The notes: generated by a model not told the origin, from the letters alone. A stretch of 64,000 bases of DNA from Trifolium pratense (GCF_020283565.1 NC_060060.1:23560001-23624000); one strand, 5' to 3'. Positions 46,986-60,752 are shown, numbered from the stretch's first letter. Numbers and translations are program-made.

Positions 46986-49157
46986 CCTAATGTAGCCAAC
47001 ACGATTCTGATCAAAAAATCGAAAAGCCTGCAATTAAAAATAAATCAAAGCATTATATCATGGAAACTAAATTATGACATACGTAGATGACCAAATAGAA
47101 GCAATAATAACCAACTGAAACATAGTGTAAAAGAAAAAACAAGTACCTTCAACAATTCTTTGTCCACGACAACTTCCGTAACAGCAGTAGTTTCTTTCTT
47201 AATTGTATATATCAACCTTGTTTTCCTTTTCATCATTGAGTTGAACATTGTCTTTGGACTCTTTCACCTCATATTTAACCTTTATTTCCCCTTTAGAAGT
47301 TTCATCTGCTGCTTTTTCATTGCTAGTAACATTTTCAGATTCATTTTTTGCATCTGCCTCTTGCTCAGCGTTTTTATCATTGGATGAGTCGTGTTGGGGA
47401 CTATCATTGTCCATTTCCTCTTCTGGATCCTCTTCAGGGTCCTCTTCTTCCAGCTCTACTTCCTCATCTGATGCATTTTCCATCTTCACATCCTCCTCCT
47501 TATTACTACAAGTATCATTCTCGGCAACAGTTTTCTCATTATCTTCCTGGGTTGGATTTGATGCGTCCACTTTTGTCTCACTCTTAACAGAAGGATCATC
47601 ACCCTTTTGACATTTTGTGGGTGTCTTGTTTGCATTATCCTTGTCAGGCTCCTCTTCCCGCTGCCTCTTTCGCTGAGCTCTTTTGATCACAAATTTTTCA
47701 TGCAGTTTCTGAAGAAAAGTCAAAATCCTACTGCCCATTTGAAACTGAAGCATTTCATAAAATGATTCGGCGAACAATGAAAGCTGTAAAAATACCAAAC
47801 CAGAAACACACATTTTGAGTCAGCAACAGCCCCATAGAGAATCAACAACAGTCACATTCACCAATAATGGGGAAAAATGTTGCAAAGAAAAAAAGAAGAA
47901 AAAACATATAAACAAACCTCAAGTGTTGATTCTTCAACATCTTTGTCAGTATAATCCAACAACGAATCAAGAGACAGTGACAATGACCGTAGCTGTACTG
48001 TACAAGAATTGACGTTAGAATTAAAGTGTACAAAAGATAGTGCATGTAAATGTTTCTTAAGTTAAGATAAAAAATACCATACTTTAGAATCTTTTGTCGA
48101 TTTTGTTTTTGGAATAAGTCCAGGGTGCCGAGGAGGTTCATCAGACTTCCTCTTCTCTTTCACTTCTTTACTAGATTTGCTTTTAGGCTCATTTTTTCCA
48201 TCTTTCTCTTTTGTTACTTTCTCATCTTTAGATTTATCCCCAACTTTAAGTTTCCCCTTGACAATTTGAGTATCTTTCTCAGAGGTTTTCTGTTTAGCTA
48301 TCTTGGATCCACTTTTTTCTCCAGTTCCTTTTCCATCCTTCTTGTCTTCATTGTCAGACTTCATTTCATTTTTAATGGAATCACCTGCACCTTCTGGCTT
48401 CTCGGAGGTAGACACCTTTAACTTTTTCTTAGGAACGACCTTCACAATTTTCTCTTTTGCCACCGGCACAATATTTGTGTCTGCATCAGTAGCCTGCTTG
48501 CCGGTGCTCTGTATAACATCATTTGTAGGAGCTACCACGGCATTCTCTTCATCTTTTTTATCAGACTTTGTGTCTCTTTTGATGGAATCAGTTGCATCAT
48601 CTTTCACCCCAGAGGTTGGTGTTTTTAACTTTCTCTTGGTTACTACTACTACCTTTGCAGGTTTCTTGGCCTCGGGCACTATGGTGTCTGCATCGGCAGT
48701 CTGCTTGCCAGTGCTGTCAGTACCATCCTTTGGCAGAACTGCTGCAAGCCTGCAACATTCTCCTCATTCACTACAGATTTAGAGGCCTCATCAACCACCT
48801 TCTTTTTAGGTACCCGCTTGATAATTTTCTTCTTTATTATAGTTTTCACGGTAGCATCCTTGGTACCTAAATTAACTGCTGGATCCAGTTTGTCCAGAGG
48901 CTTACCTTCCGAACTGTTTATTTCCTTGTCGTTTTTCCCTTCATCATCAGGAATATCTGCCGCAACTATGTCTTTCCTAGAAGTCTGAATCCCAGTAGGA
49001 TCCACAGAAGGCTTGACCTCATCAACAGGAACATCTGATGTGGCGACTTTGTCTACAACATCCTTCTCACTTGGTTTCTTTGCAGTATCATTTGTCTTAC
49101 TGACAACTTTTTTCACAATCTTCTTTATAATTTTCTTCTTCACAGACTTCACACTTC
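46986..49157 (-). pseudogene. EMB1579/RSA1-like 3'-half fragment, copy 3
   Basis: Counterpart of 27792-29963 with the same exons and the same two frameshifts, so these predate the tandem duplication. Confidence 0.83.
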
Positions 49158-49333
49158 CTGTGGGTTTGACAAAGACAACATAAAGGAAAAAACTATCAAA
49201 TCTAACTTTGCAACTGTGTATGTTAGAAACCACAGTAATATTGATTAAGAAAAATGGTAGGCTTTGGCTCTCAATCTTGTTAAGGATAAAGAATTGAAGG
49301 CCATTCACAATATAATTAAGTATTCCAATTATA

Positions 49334-49336
<3 letters not shown>

Positions 49337-49429
<93 letters not shown>
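49337..49429. repeat. (AT)n microsatellite, copy 3
   Basis: About 93 bases of AT, 36 longer than in copy 2. Confidence 0.95.
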
Positions 49430-49432
<3 letters not shown>

Positions 49433-49981
49433 TAATTTTAAGTCAGTGTCTGACAAATAGAAATCAACATCATAAGCACAAACTAGTTGTTTACCAAACA
49501 CCCATAACCACATTTACAAGTTTGAAAGGTAGTAATAAAACAAATCAAACACAAGGGGAAAAACATATCAAACTCCAGGTTGCAGTAAGTTGCAAGCATT
49601 ATTCAAGTTAGATAATCATGTCAATTCAGCTAAAATACAACCAAAAAATCCAATTAGCTACAAATCACAACATTAAGCTATGAAAAATGGTAACATCTGT
49701 TAATTTATACAATATATCCATATCCATGAACTTGAAATTTTTCCCATTTCCTTAATTTCACACAGCTCGGTAATACAAATTAATCAAACACCATACTAAT
49801 CAATTATCATAACTAGTCACACACAAATGAAACATGCATAATCATAATCATCAAAGTACCAAATCAATGTAACACAAACAACAAAAATAATCAAGAGCAA
49901 TAAAAAAAATTGTAAAATTACACAAACACAAATAAAAAACATTTCAAATCGAAAAAAAAAATATATGAATAAAATGCATAC

Positions 49982-50226
49982 TCCTTGAATTCTCTTGCCA
50001 GTAACAGGGCACTTAGGTCCACTAGCTCTCTTCTTAGTAGTCTGATAAACAAGCTTACCACCTACATTTTCAAAACACAAAATCAAAATCAAAACAAGAC
50101 GAAGAATAATAATAAATCTGAGATTTAGAATTTGAGAATGAAATTACCAGGGGTTTTAACAACCCTGTGTTGATTGGATTTGGTTGCGTAGCTATGATGC
50201 CTGCGATAGGTGAGACGCTGCACCAT
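49982..50226 (-). pseudogene. RPL34: RPL34 exons 1 and 2, copy 3
   Basis: Exons 50226-50148 and 50061-49982, matching copy 2, with a telo-box at about 50265-50272. Exons 3 and 4 again lie upstream. Confidence 0.9.
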
Positions 50227-50342
50227 CTTCGATCAACCTTTTGCTGCGTCTCGGTAAACTTTGCTAGGGTTTGTGGTTTACTATAATCACCCCAATCTGA
50301 GAGTCCTCCAAAAAGATCTGTATCTCATGCTTTGGTCCAAAA

Positions 50343-50646
50343 TCATGCCTTTGTGACCAGCTTTTCCTTTGCCTTCGGAATTTTGAGGACCTTCTTCACT
50401 ATCGTTTGCTCTTCAACCAAGAAAGCCCTAATGATCCTATAGAACCAGAGACAAATATAATCAAATTCCACCCGCAATTGAACCAAATAAATGACCGTGA
50501 AAGTTATAACAGACTTTAAAAGGTTAGCATACAAACCTTTCCCTAACAGCACCTCCAGACAAAACACCACCATATGCACAGTTAACAGTCCTACGGTTTC
50601 TAGGCAACCTTGATCTCTTGTACTCTGTAGGCCTCAAGTGTGGAAT
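50343..50646 (-). pseudogene. RPL34: RPL34 exons 3 and 4, copy 3
   Basis: Exons 50646-50537 and 50436-50343, matching copy 2. Confidence 0.9.
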
Positions 50647-50849
50647 CTGCAATTGTCAAGCGTATTTACATTAATAATCTTGCACGTTTAAAATATCACA
50701 GAATGACAAAAAGGAAGAAAAATAGTATGCCTCCAAATAATGCAAACATGGAGTATATCACTTAGGAAAATCATACGTGGTAGAAGAAAATACACTTTGC
50801 TTGGCATCATAAAATTTGTGATTTACTATAATCACCCAATAGCATACTT

Positions 50850-51165
50850 GATGCTTCAATTCATTATTGTCTTCAAATTCATCAGCCTCTGCAAGTTGGT
50901 TTCCATCCAGCCATTGAATTGCATGCTCGATAGCATCTTCAATCTTCTTCTTATCATCAGCAGACAACTTAGAAGCAATGTTGTCATCCTTGATTGTGTT
51001 CCTCATGTTATAGGCATAGTTCTCAAGAGCATTCTTGGCCTCCACCTTCTTCTTGTGTTCCTCGTCCTCCGATTTGTACTTCTCAGCTTCTTGTACCTTC
51101 TTCTCAATCTCCTCCTTTGAGAGCCTACCCTTGTCATTAGTAATTGCAAACTTGTTCTTCTGGCC
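50850..51165 (-). pseudogene. HSP70 C-terminal fragment, copy 3a
   Basis: Same as 31620-31935. Confidence 0.87.
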
Positions 51166-51543
51166 AAATAAATAAATATAATCAAGTTACACCAGCAATT
51201 TAACCAAGTGAAAGCCCCTGTCCTAGCATCTTCCGCATCCAGCTTCGCCTTACCCAACACATCTTCACCATATTTCGCCACTACAAGTAATTTGAAAGAA
51301 ATAACATCTTGAAGAAATATAAACCTTTTGCGCTCATGTTGTATTGTATGCCTCCTCCAGCACATCTAAAACCACCTCTCTTATGTACTCGCACTTCGGC
51401 ATAGAATAGCTTCCCCAGTCCTTACTTCCCATCATTACAAATCACACCATAGAAGTCAAAATTACAGACCTAGAGAACAATTTGAATTAATCAAAAGAAG
51501 AGTAACCTTGTCTTTCTATCTATTCCCCTTGAATTTGATACAA

Positions 51544-53062
51544 TCATTCCCTCGGTTGATTATCCGTCAATTTAGCTTGCTCACTATTTTCAGGAAGCTG
51601 ACTTGTTTCCGCCTCTTCAAGACTTAAAAATAACAAATCCACCTGACTTATATCACAGTATAACCCCGGTGACTGTTCCTTTCCGTCCTCAACATATGCC
51701 TCTTTTATCTTCTCAAATAGAAATCTGTTGGAGATGTTGACTCCAAACTTGTTGATTATGGCAATCACCGTGTCGGTAAAATAGGCAACCTGTTTCCTTT
51801 TGACATCACAATATTTACCGCCAGTTGTTTCAAAACTCTGACAAGCGGAGAATAATATCCCGAGTTTACGGCAATTTGACAAGTCAACACGTTTTAGATC
51901 CAGATGTTCAGTCATTGGTGCCGGAATTTTGTCTGTCACGGGGAATTGAGTACTACTTCCAAAGATTTCCGTTGCTCCTTCGAGAAGTGCGCCCGAACAA
52001 CAACAATCTGCCATAAAGGTAAACGAACAACCCTGTGGAAGTGGTTCAACGATATGGCGGAGAGTATTGTCTGTAAAATATTAATTTAAACGATATAAAT
52101 ATATACATGTAATTTCAAATATTTTTATGGTTTCAAATCAATCAATGCAATTATTCTCACATTAATTTTCTTAACAGGACATTGTACAAATCAATTTAAA
52201 ATCAATCGAATCAAAATTCAATATTTTCATCAGTTTTACATGTATTCCTAAAAAACTCATTTGAGCTAAATTTAAAACTTCAAACATCACTTTATTTTAT
52301 AAATTTCTTCGATCACAATCAACAACTTTAACCTAAAAAAATCTCAAAGGCCCAAAAAAATTTGTTAAATTACATATAATAGTCAGGGTCAATGCTAACT
52401 ACTTAGATGCTTATAAAAAAAAATCCTAACTACTTAGAGACCTTGCTCGAATATTAAAAATAAACCTCTAATAAAAATAAAATACGAAAAATGATAATAA
52501 AAATTATCTTTTATTTAAATGACATTAAAAATAATCATCTTTATAACTAACACTGAAAAAAAAAAAAAAAAAAAAAACTACCACATCAAACCAAATATCA
52601 CACAAGCTCAACATTAGTAAATATAATTTTTAAATGAGAAAAAATCAAATGCACAGTTAAAATATTTTAGTGAAGACAAAATATACCGGATATAAAAGTT
52701 TTGACCCCCTCAGCATTTTTTCCAAGAGAGATGTATTCAATATAACCAGAGTTATTATTGTACTCCTTTGATTCTCGGCGACCCCCGTGCCCGATGTAGT
52801 AGAAAAGAAAAATGTCTCCAGGTTGTGCATTTGCTAGCAGATTTAGCAAATGATTTATTATTTCTTTATCTGTTGGAGTTTTACCCAATGCATCAGTAAC
52901 AAGTGTTATGTCCTTTTGAGAAAACTCAAACTCTTTCATTAAAAGTTTTTTAAGATATACTGCTGAGTTAATAGGACCCCTCATAAGGGTTCTAACAGGA
53001 TCATCTCTATATGAAAGACCAACTATAAGTGCCTTCTTTTTCTTCTTCTTCTTCTTATCCAT
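51544..53062 (-). CDS. metacaspase-like protein, copy MC3
   Basis: Exons 53062-52687 and 52070-51544 encode the same 300 residues as MC1 and MC2, with the same GHGG, GYIE and CCCSG signatures. In tandem with MC2, 19.2 kb apart. Confidence 0.87.
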
Positions 53063-54987
53063 TCTTGCAACAAGTGATAAGCTTCCCAAGCTCAAAACTT
53101 GAAATCCCCAAAGGAAAAGATATACATAACCCTCAAAAGTTGGAACTTTATATATAGAGATGAAAAGGAGTTGAGATCTGAGAGAGAGATAAAAAAAAAT
53201 CAGATAATAGTTGAAGCAAACCAAGCAACAATATATAAGCTAGTGAAGATTGTAAAAGTCACATATATATAATAGTTGAAGGAATTGTTGAAGATTGTAA
53301 AAGTAAGTAAGATAGTCTCATGTGATTATGGAGGTATAATAAGACAGATGAGTAGTTGAGAGTTGAACATATATAAAGAAAAATAAAATGGAGGTAACAA
53401 GTGAGATTTAGGGTTGTAAGAAGTGTGAAATGAAAGAAGGAATTTTTATGGTGTTGTTTGTTGTTGTGGGAAGTGCTTTTGTGATTCTTCAATACGTAAG
53501 AGGAGGGTGGCATTGGCAATGCAGCATAGCAGGTTTCTGTCCACCTCTCAAATGTAGTACAGTACCTCTTAATATTCACTTGCTTAGACCAAATTAACCC
53601 TCTTTGAAAAGTTTTCTACTTTTTCTGTCCCACAAAAACCATAATTGGGATTATACTCTCACAATGTCTTTAGCTAAGAGACAACAATTGTGGATATAGG
53701 CACTGCAATGCTATGAAAAACTCAAACCATCATTCTACATTTTGGAAACCAAACCAACACCTGTGATTTGGCCAACTCATTTACACTTTGTTTTCAAGTC
53801 TCTCAATTTGTTTTTTTCAAATTTATTTTCTCTTATGTATAAAAAATTATTTTCAAACTATATTAATTAATTTAATATACAAGTTAAAAAACTCAACACC
53901 GATCGTTAGTTGATTTAGTAGTAATTATAACACTAAACTTGGTAGGGAGGATCCCGATTCGATCCCCAGCAACTGCGATTGAGAGAGAGCCGGAACCACT
54001 TGATGCCAGAACTGACTCCCGAATCAGATTAAACTGGTAGTGAAAATCCAAGAAGAAAATAAAAACTCAATATAAAAATAATAATCTTAAAAGTTGTGTA
54101 ATTAATTTTTTAAAAATTAAAATATTATATTTTTTAATAAAACTTTTACTTTTAGGCTTAATTACATAACAATATGACTATGATTGTTCTAGGCTTAATT
54201 AACATGTCTCGTTAACAACACCAAAGAATAAATACATAATAATGACTATGATTGTTCTAGACTTAATTAGTAAAGTGTTCTCTTAAAGACATTTTTTGTT
54301 AATCAGTTTGGTTTCTTCCGTTCATTGTTTTGAGGACCAAACTGATTAACGGAGATGTATTTAAGGAACCAAACTGATTAACATATATGTTTTTAAGGGA
54401 CCTATTCATATCTTCTTTTTTTTTTCTTTAAGGGATTATTTTATATTGTTCTACTATAGCTTGTGTCACTTTGTTTTCTGTGGCAGGTATGTGAATGTCG
54501 CAGGTATTTCGCATAAAATTGGTTTTGTTCTCATGTGGCAACAAACAAACACTAGTTTTCTTTTATTTTCTTACATTTTTCTGTTTACCCTAACCAAAGT
54601 ATTTAATATGAAGGGACAAAAGAAACATGCATTGATGTATGGAGGATGGAGCCAACAAATCTTTGCATAAAAAAACAAACTTTTATCTAATTAATATCTA
54701 TGTATGTATTCACCAAAATAGATGTATGGAGGATGGAGCCAACAAGTCTTTGCATAAAAAAAAAGTCTCATTCATACATTGATGTGTCTACATCAAATCA
54801 AATCAAACGTATGTTGACTTGAAAAAAATATTCTATATGCTTCTTTTTTGCTTGTTGTAAATGAAGGAGTGTAGGAAGTATTCAATTTTTAGAAGCTTTT
54901 AAAGGAAATGGATGTAGGAAAACCCGAGAAAGCTAGGATATAAAAATCAGTTACTTACTTTATTGTCACCAACCTATCTTATTGATA

Positions 54988-55028
<41 letters not shown>

Positions 55029-56259
55029 GGATTATTTTATTATTTTATTATTTTAATATTTTTAAAATATAATATTTGAATTAAAGAAACAAAATTAATG
55101 ACATGGAATATGTTTGTTAAACATGGACACCGCCACGTCATTCATAAACTTAACACGTCATCAAAAATTAATCAAAATGAGTTGGGGAACTAAAACTCCA
55201 AAAAAACTAAAATAGGGGATCAAAAAGTTGACTTTTAAAATAGGGGATTAAAAATTCAAGTTTTTCAAAATAGGAGGATCAAAACTGCATTAAAGCCTAA
55301 AATTAATCAGAACCTCATCCCTTATTAAAAAAATAAATTTCTGCAAGAAAATTTTCTATAATATACTAAATATAACCGTGAAAAAAAGTTACAAGGTAGT
55401 ATTAGCTAAGATATTCTTACAAGGTATTAGCTACCAGCTAATTTATGGTTTAGTTTTACCAATTTAGCTTCTTTTAATTCTTCTTTCACTTTGTCAAAAA
55501 AATAATTCTTCTTTCACTTTAAATGCAAGAAATGCATGTCGTTTTGGATCAACATAAATTAAAGTTAAGGGCTATAATTAAATAAGAAATCAACATAAAA
55601 CTAATAAATAAGTTAAAAGATCAAATATTCAATTTAGTCAAGTTAATACTTGATTGATAACTCTAAAAAATTGGATGTGTTTCTCATATATAGTAAAATT
55701 GTTGAAATTTCATGTCATAAGCGAAGAACAAACACAGTTCAAATAATAAAGTAAAGAACGGTGTTTTTTCAAATTTTGCATTTTCACAACATTCACAAGT
55801 TGCGGAAGAAATTCCCTTAATTATTTATCTTTGGAATGGAAAACTGCAAAGCAATGTGTCATCACTCCATCCACTATGAGGCAACAATTCAAACTAATTT
55901 GCAACAAAAATTTATTTAAAGACATCGACTAATCAACAGTAAGCTACTAGTAAAAATTTAGTCTTCTCTAAACACAACATTTGAAAAGTATCCTACAAAT
56001 AGAGATAATACAATTCTCAGGCCAACACAAGATACTAAAAAAATCACAACAGTACTGCCAAGCTACTAATAATTAATCATAACTAATTTCACAACAGTCT
56101 TCTCTAAACACAACACGATATCGACAACTATCCTAAATAGAGATAATACAATTCTCTGGCCAACAACATAAGATACTAATAACCAAAAGTACTTTAAAAA
56201 CTACTGCATTAAAAATTGCTTTTCTTTCTCGGTCCTCATTCTTCTTCCCACTTCTGTAA
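53063..56259. other. spacer between metacaspase and acidic gene, copy 3
   Basis: Contains the metacaspase promoter, the extra 371-bp segment, a (TAA)n microsatellite (about 54988-55027) and no recognised gene. Confidence 0.45.
53961..54331. other. 371-bp segment present only in copy 3
   Basis: In copies 1 and 2 GATTCGA runs directly into GGACCAAACTG. In copy 3 about 371 bases beginning GATCCCCAGCAACTGCGATT lie between. Short GA microhomology at the junction and natural continuity of the sequence in copy 3 favour a deletion shared by copies 1 and 2 over an insertion in copy 3. Confidence 0.7.
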
Positions 56260-58527
56260 TCATTCATCTTCCGAACTCATATCATCGTCAATGTTGCTAT
56301 CAGCACTAATCGTAGTCTTCATCTGTGCCCATCTTGCATAATATTCATCCTGTTAGAGATCGAAAATAAAGAGTTGAAACATACACATAAAATAAATTTG
56401 TGAAAAATCTAAAGCATTGCTAAAGGCCACACAAACTTTGTTGAGACGTTCTAGAAAAACTTGCCTCATCAAAATCATTGCAAGGAGACCATTCCACCCA
56501 TTGCCCGTAAGTAGCACAATCGAGATCAAAATCCTCATCTGAGCACTCTGAGCTCTCTACCTTATCAAGATCAAAAGACTCATTTGAGCCCTCTGAGCTC
56601 TCTACCTTAGCAACTTCTACTTCTGGCTTAACAACTTCTTCGTTTTTGTTTTTTGAATGGGGCTTCTTAGCATCTGTTTATTTATTTATTTATTGTTTTG
56701 ATCAAATAAGAAACGCAAGGGTGAGGATATTTTCATATGGCTGAAAGTTAAAAAAGAAAATTTAAAGGCTCAACAGTCAAATAAATATATCAAACAGCCA
56801 AAAAATAAAACAATATAAATAATAAAGAACGAAATGGGCTCAGTTTTTCAACAATAACATGATAAACATAATCTAAAACACTCAATCAAGAGCTGTCAAA
56901 AAAAAAAAAACTCAATCAAGAGCTAGCATTTTCACAAAACAGTGAAGTAAAAAGAATTGTATCATCCCATGGTTCTAAAGTCAAAATCTAAAACATAATA
57001 GATGGATACGAAGTGCAAAATAATTCAACCGCAAAGAACATATTAATACAACATTAAAACATCGAGTAAAACTTACTTTCTACTTCTTGCTTCTCAGCAA
57101 GAATCGGGTAGGTTGTCACATGAGGTTTTCCCTCTATGGTCTCTACCTTTTGCTTCTTAACAACTCCTGGTTTTGATCAAATAAGAAACGCAAGGGTGAG
57201 GATATTTTAATATGGCTGAAAGTTAAAAAAGAAAAAGACAAGACACAACAGTGAAGTGATACATCAAACAGCCAAAAACATCTTCCAAGTCTGGCGAAAA
57301 TGGCAAGATAAACATAACCAAACGTGCATATATCAACACCAAATCAAGAGCTTGCATTTTCATAAAACAAGTAAACAGAATGGCATCATCACAAGGTTCT
57401 AAAGTCAATATCTAAATCATAAGTGTTAAAAGTCGGTGTGTTTTTACTATTCTTTGATTTTACAACATCCTAGGCTAATTGTTAGTATTCCTAGTCATTA
57501 CAACTTCCTAGACATTGAATGTAATTGTTGCAGCATCATTATAAATAGAAGGCGCGTGACCTTCTTTTAGACACGCAGTTTTACATATTTTACAATAAGA
57601 AATGGAACATGGATAAGCCGCTAGATTTGGTCTAGTGGTGAGGGGTTTTGGTGGTACGCTATAGGTCCTAGGTTTGATTCCCAGCTCATTGTAAACCAAA
57701 AAAAAAATTAAAAAAAATGGAACATGGATGAAATGCAAGTCAATTCTACTGCAAATAATGTATTAATACAACAGCCAAATGCATTTATTTATCAAAAAGC
57801 CAAAAACATAATAGGGGACAGGACAGACTAAACAGCACCAAAATAAATTATAGAATGAAATGGGATCAGTTTCTAAGTCTGGCAACAATAGCAAGATAAA
57901 CATAACCAACTTATGTGCATATTAACACTAAATCAAGAGCTAGCATTTTGATAAAACAGTAAAGAAAAAAGAATTGTGGTTCTAAAGTCAAAATATAAAT
58001 CATAACAGATGGATGAAGTGAAAATTAAATGAACTGCAAAGAACATATTAATACAGCATCGAGTAAAACTTACTTTCTACTTGTTTCTCAGCATGAGGCT
58101 CTTCATCTATGCTCCGCTTCCAAGCAACTTCTGTTTATTGTTTTGATCAAATAAGAAAACAACGGGTGAGGATATTTTAATTTGGCTAAAAGTAAAAAAA
58201 AAAAAAAACAAGGCACAACAGCCAAATGCTGCCAAAAACACAATAGAAGACAGAAAAAACAGCAACAACTGATGAATTGTATCAGGCAGCAATGGCAAAA
58301 CAAACATAACCAACGTATGTCCATATATTAGCACTGAATCAATCGAGAGCTTGCATTTTCATAAAATAGGAAAAGCAAACAGAATTGTATCTATCTTCTT
58401 GTTCATAAGGTTCTAAAGTGAATAATATCTAAACCATAAGAGATGGAATATGGATGAATTGTATCTGCAATTGATTAATGTATTAATAATACAACATTAC
58501 AAAACAGAGGTGATTTGAGTTACCCAT
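56260..58527 (-). CDS. acidic 149-residue protein of unknown function, copy A3
   Basis: The five-exon structure is conserved from ATGG (58527-58524) to the stop at 56260-56262. One substitution is noticed: LDRATYG becomes LDCATYG. The GC-AG intron is kept. The leader differs: the GA repeat is nearly lost and a few bases are missing just before the ATG. Confidence 0.74.
57615..57714 (+). mobile_element. tRNA-derived SINE in intron 2 of A3
   Basis: Orthologous to the two other intron-2 SINEs. The target duplication AAATGGAACATGGAT is at 57600-57614 and 57715-57729. Confidence 0.85.
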
Positions 58528-59149
58528 TTGTGGTGATTGAGTAGAGAATCGGGCGGTGGCAATGTACGTTCCTTTAAATTCCTCCAACGGATAGAACAAC
58601 TAACAATGAAAGAACAAAATTGTTAGGCAAAAACTCAATTTGATGAAAACACGTTCGTTGAATTAAAAAAGTTTTAAACCCTAATCCCAAAAAATCCTAA
58701 AAGATTTGAAAATTTTGAACCATAAGAAAACAGATTCTCATATTTAGTGCGATTGAGGATTTAATTTCATGAAAATAAAAGTTTATATATAAACCCTAAT
58801 TCTTCCATGCAACACCACATAAGAGATTATTATTAAATTAAGAAGTAGATTTGGAAAAGAATGAATGAAAATACCTGAAAGTGAAAAAGGGAAATAATGA
58901 TTTGAAAACGAAGCAGGAACTGGATATGAAGTCGTTGATTGAGAGAGAGATGAGTGCAGAAGGAACGCGCTTGCTTGATTGGGGTTCGCGGGAGATAATA
59001 ATATGATATATTATATAATGCTTACCCCCGGCCCAATACAAACTATAATGGCCCATCTAACTTTTTTTATTTTTTTTTCAACTAGTCTAGTGACTAAAAA
59101 TTTTACTCTTAACATACGTTTGATTCGTAAAGGAGTAGAAACTGGACAT

Positions 59150-59603
59150 AACAAAATAATACAGGACATGGCAGAAATATATTGGAGAGGGATATATAGG
59201 ACAATAATATTTTTATATTCAAAAATAAAATGGATATTTTCGTATTTTTTATAGTTATAGCGAATGTTATAAAAATAATATTTTTTTGAAAAATTATCTC
59301 ATAATTTTTTATTTATCTGTTAAATTAAGAAATAAAAATAAGAGAAAATATGTGTATATTGGCCAGAAATTCTTATATGTTTTATTTTTTATGTGTATAT
59401 TTTTTTATTGTTTACCTTTTACTAATTTCTAATATTTGGACAATATGGTAGTATTGTTGATTAGTCCAAGTCCTTAAATAAATTTTTGCATCCATGATTT
59501 TCTCTCCCTCTACTGCTTTGATACAAACTTAACTTCATAACTAGGATTTGAACATAACCCAACACTACACTTCCCAAAAGATGATTTACGACTTCTTGAT
59601 TTC
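59150..59603. other. non-homologous junction segment between copy 3 and the outer right arm
   Basis: After CTGGACATAAC near 59150 copy-3 homology ends. 59357-59374 (TATATTGGCCAGAAATTC) matches the PHD 3' flank, then about 228 bases intervene before homology resumes at ATGTTACCAACATC (59604). The pseudo-exon and terminal-exon module expected here are missing. No gene is seen. Confidence 0.65.
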
Positions 59604-59922
59604 ATGTTACCAACATCATATTCACTTTTGTTAATCAATTTTGCTCATTTTTTGTTGTTTCGTTTCTCAATTAATATTTCAAAATTTTTGGATATTAGGC
59701 CAAACCTATAGCTATAGTGTCTATAGTTTATAGATGTGATAAACTATAAAATAAAATAGAAATATTTTTATTATTTAAACATAAATTAGATCAAATTTAC
59801 ATAAAAATCAACATATAACTAAGAAAAAGATATCAATAGGAAAGAAATAATGTTCAATCATATAAGAATAAGAGATCATTGATTGACTAAACATCAACAA
59901 AGAAATCAATAGCTTCATATAG

Positions 59923-60752
59923 TTATAGCAAAGAAGGGAAAAGAACAATTTCTTGCTCACACCTTTTACATAGAAAAATATGAGGAACTTCTTCATCATT
60001 TGGAATTCTAACACACCTAGTGTGTTGCCAAATTTCACAAATATCACAAGACACCATTCTCTCACCATCATCTTCTTTAATTCCACAAATGCACTCAACA
60101 ATGCCTTTATTTGGATCCCTTTCACATATTTGCTCAACCATATTGATTCCAATGTCACCACCATTCCAACCTTCAAGTACAAGTTTTCCACCAATTTCAA
60201 TCATCCCAAAAACCATTTCATTCCCTTTTGCATTCATCAAATTCCCATTAGATTCCACTACAAAACTCTTTAATCCCCAATAGATTTCCCTAAAATTCCT
60301 TTCAACTTCTAGCTTTAAGTCATTAATTGTAGCACAACTTTTCAATGTGATACATTCATAAGGTGGCATTGGAATTGGAATTGTCATTGGCATATCCTTG
60401 TTCAAATAATACTCATGATCATGTACTCCATTGTTAACATTCCTCAGCAAAATTGTACAATAAAGATTGAATTTTCCTTCCGATCCTACTTCAACTTGCA
60501 AAGGAACCTCTCCATAGTCTTTGATATAATATTTAGTGTCAAGAATTATTCTAGCTGCCAATGGTATAGCTGAAAGAAATTCTGACCCTATAATTGGTTT
60601 TGTGTCAATTAGTATGTATCTATACAAACAAATCATGTCTTTCATGAGTTGACCCCTTGTGATCTTGTACTTGTCCTTAACTTTATTACTACTACTCATA
60701 ACCAACCCTTCATTACAAGGGTAAACATTAGAAATGTCTTCTAAACAATACT
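59923..60752 (-). pseudogene. 5'-truncated MMD1-type PHD-finger fragment, copy P4
   Basis: A 260-residue frame from ATG 60705 with a C-terminal PHD finger. It shares the ICE tripeptide and the same truncation point (ACAATACTATGGGG at about 60752) with P1. It differs from P1 at about five residues (for example NFREI, EIGGK, CGIKE, CKRC). Confidence 0.8.

Larger units (their letters stand above)
40375..59150. repeat. direct-repeat unit, copy 3 (about 18.8 kb)
   Basis: Tandem copy of 21585-40374, same orientation. It gains 401 bp (45163-45563), 36 bp in the AT run, and 371 bp at 53961-54331. It loses about 62 bp near 54430 and lacks the metacaspase pseudo-exon at its right end, where homology stops near 59150. 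Confidence 0.9.
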
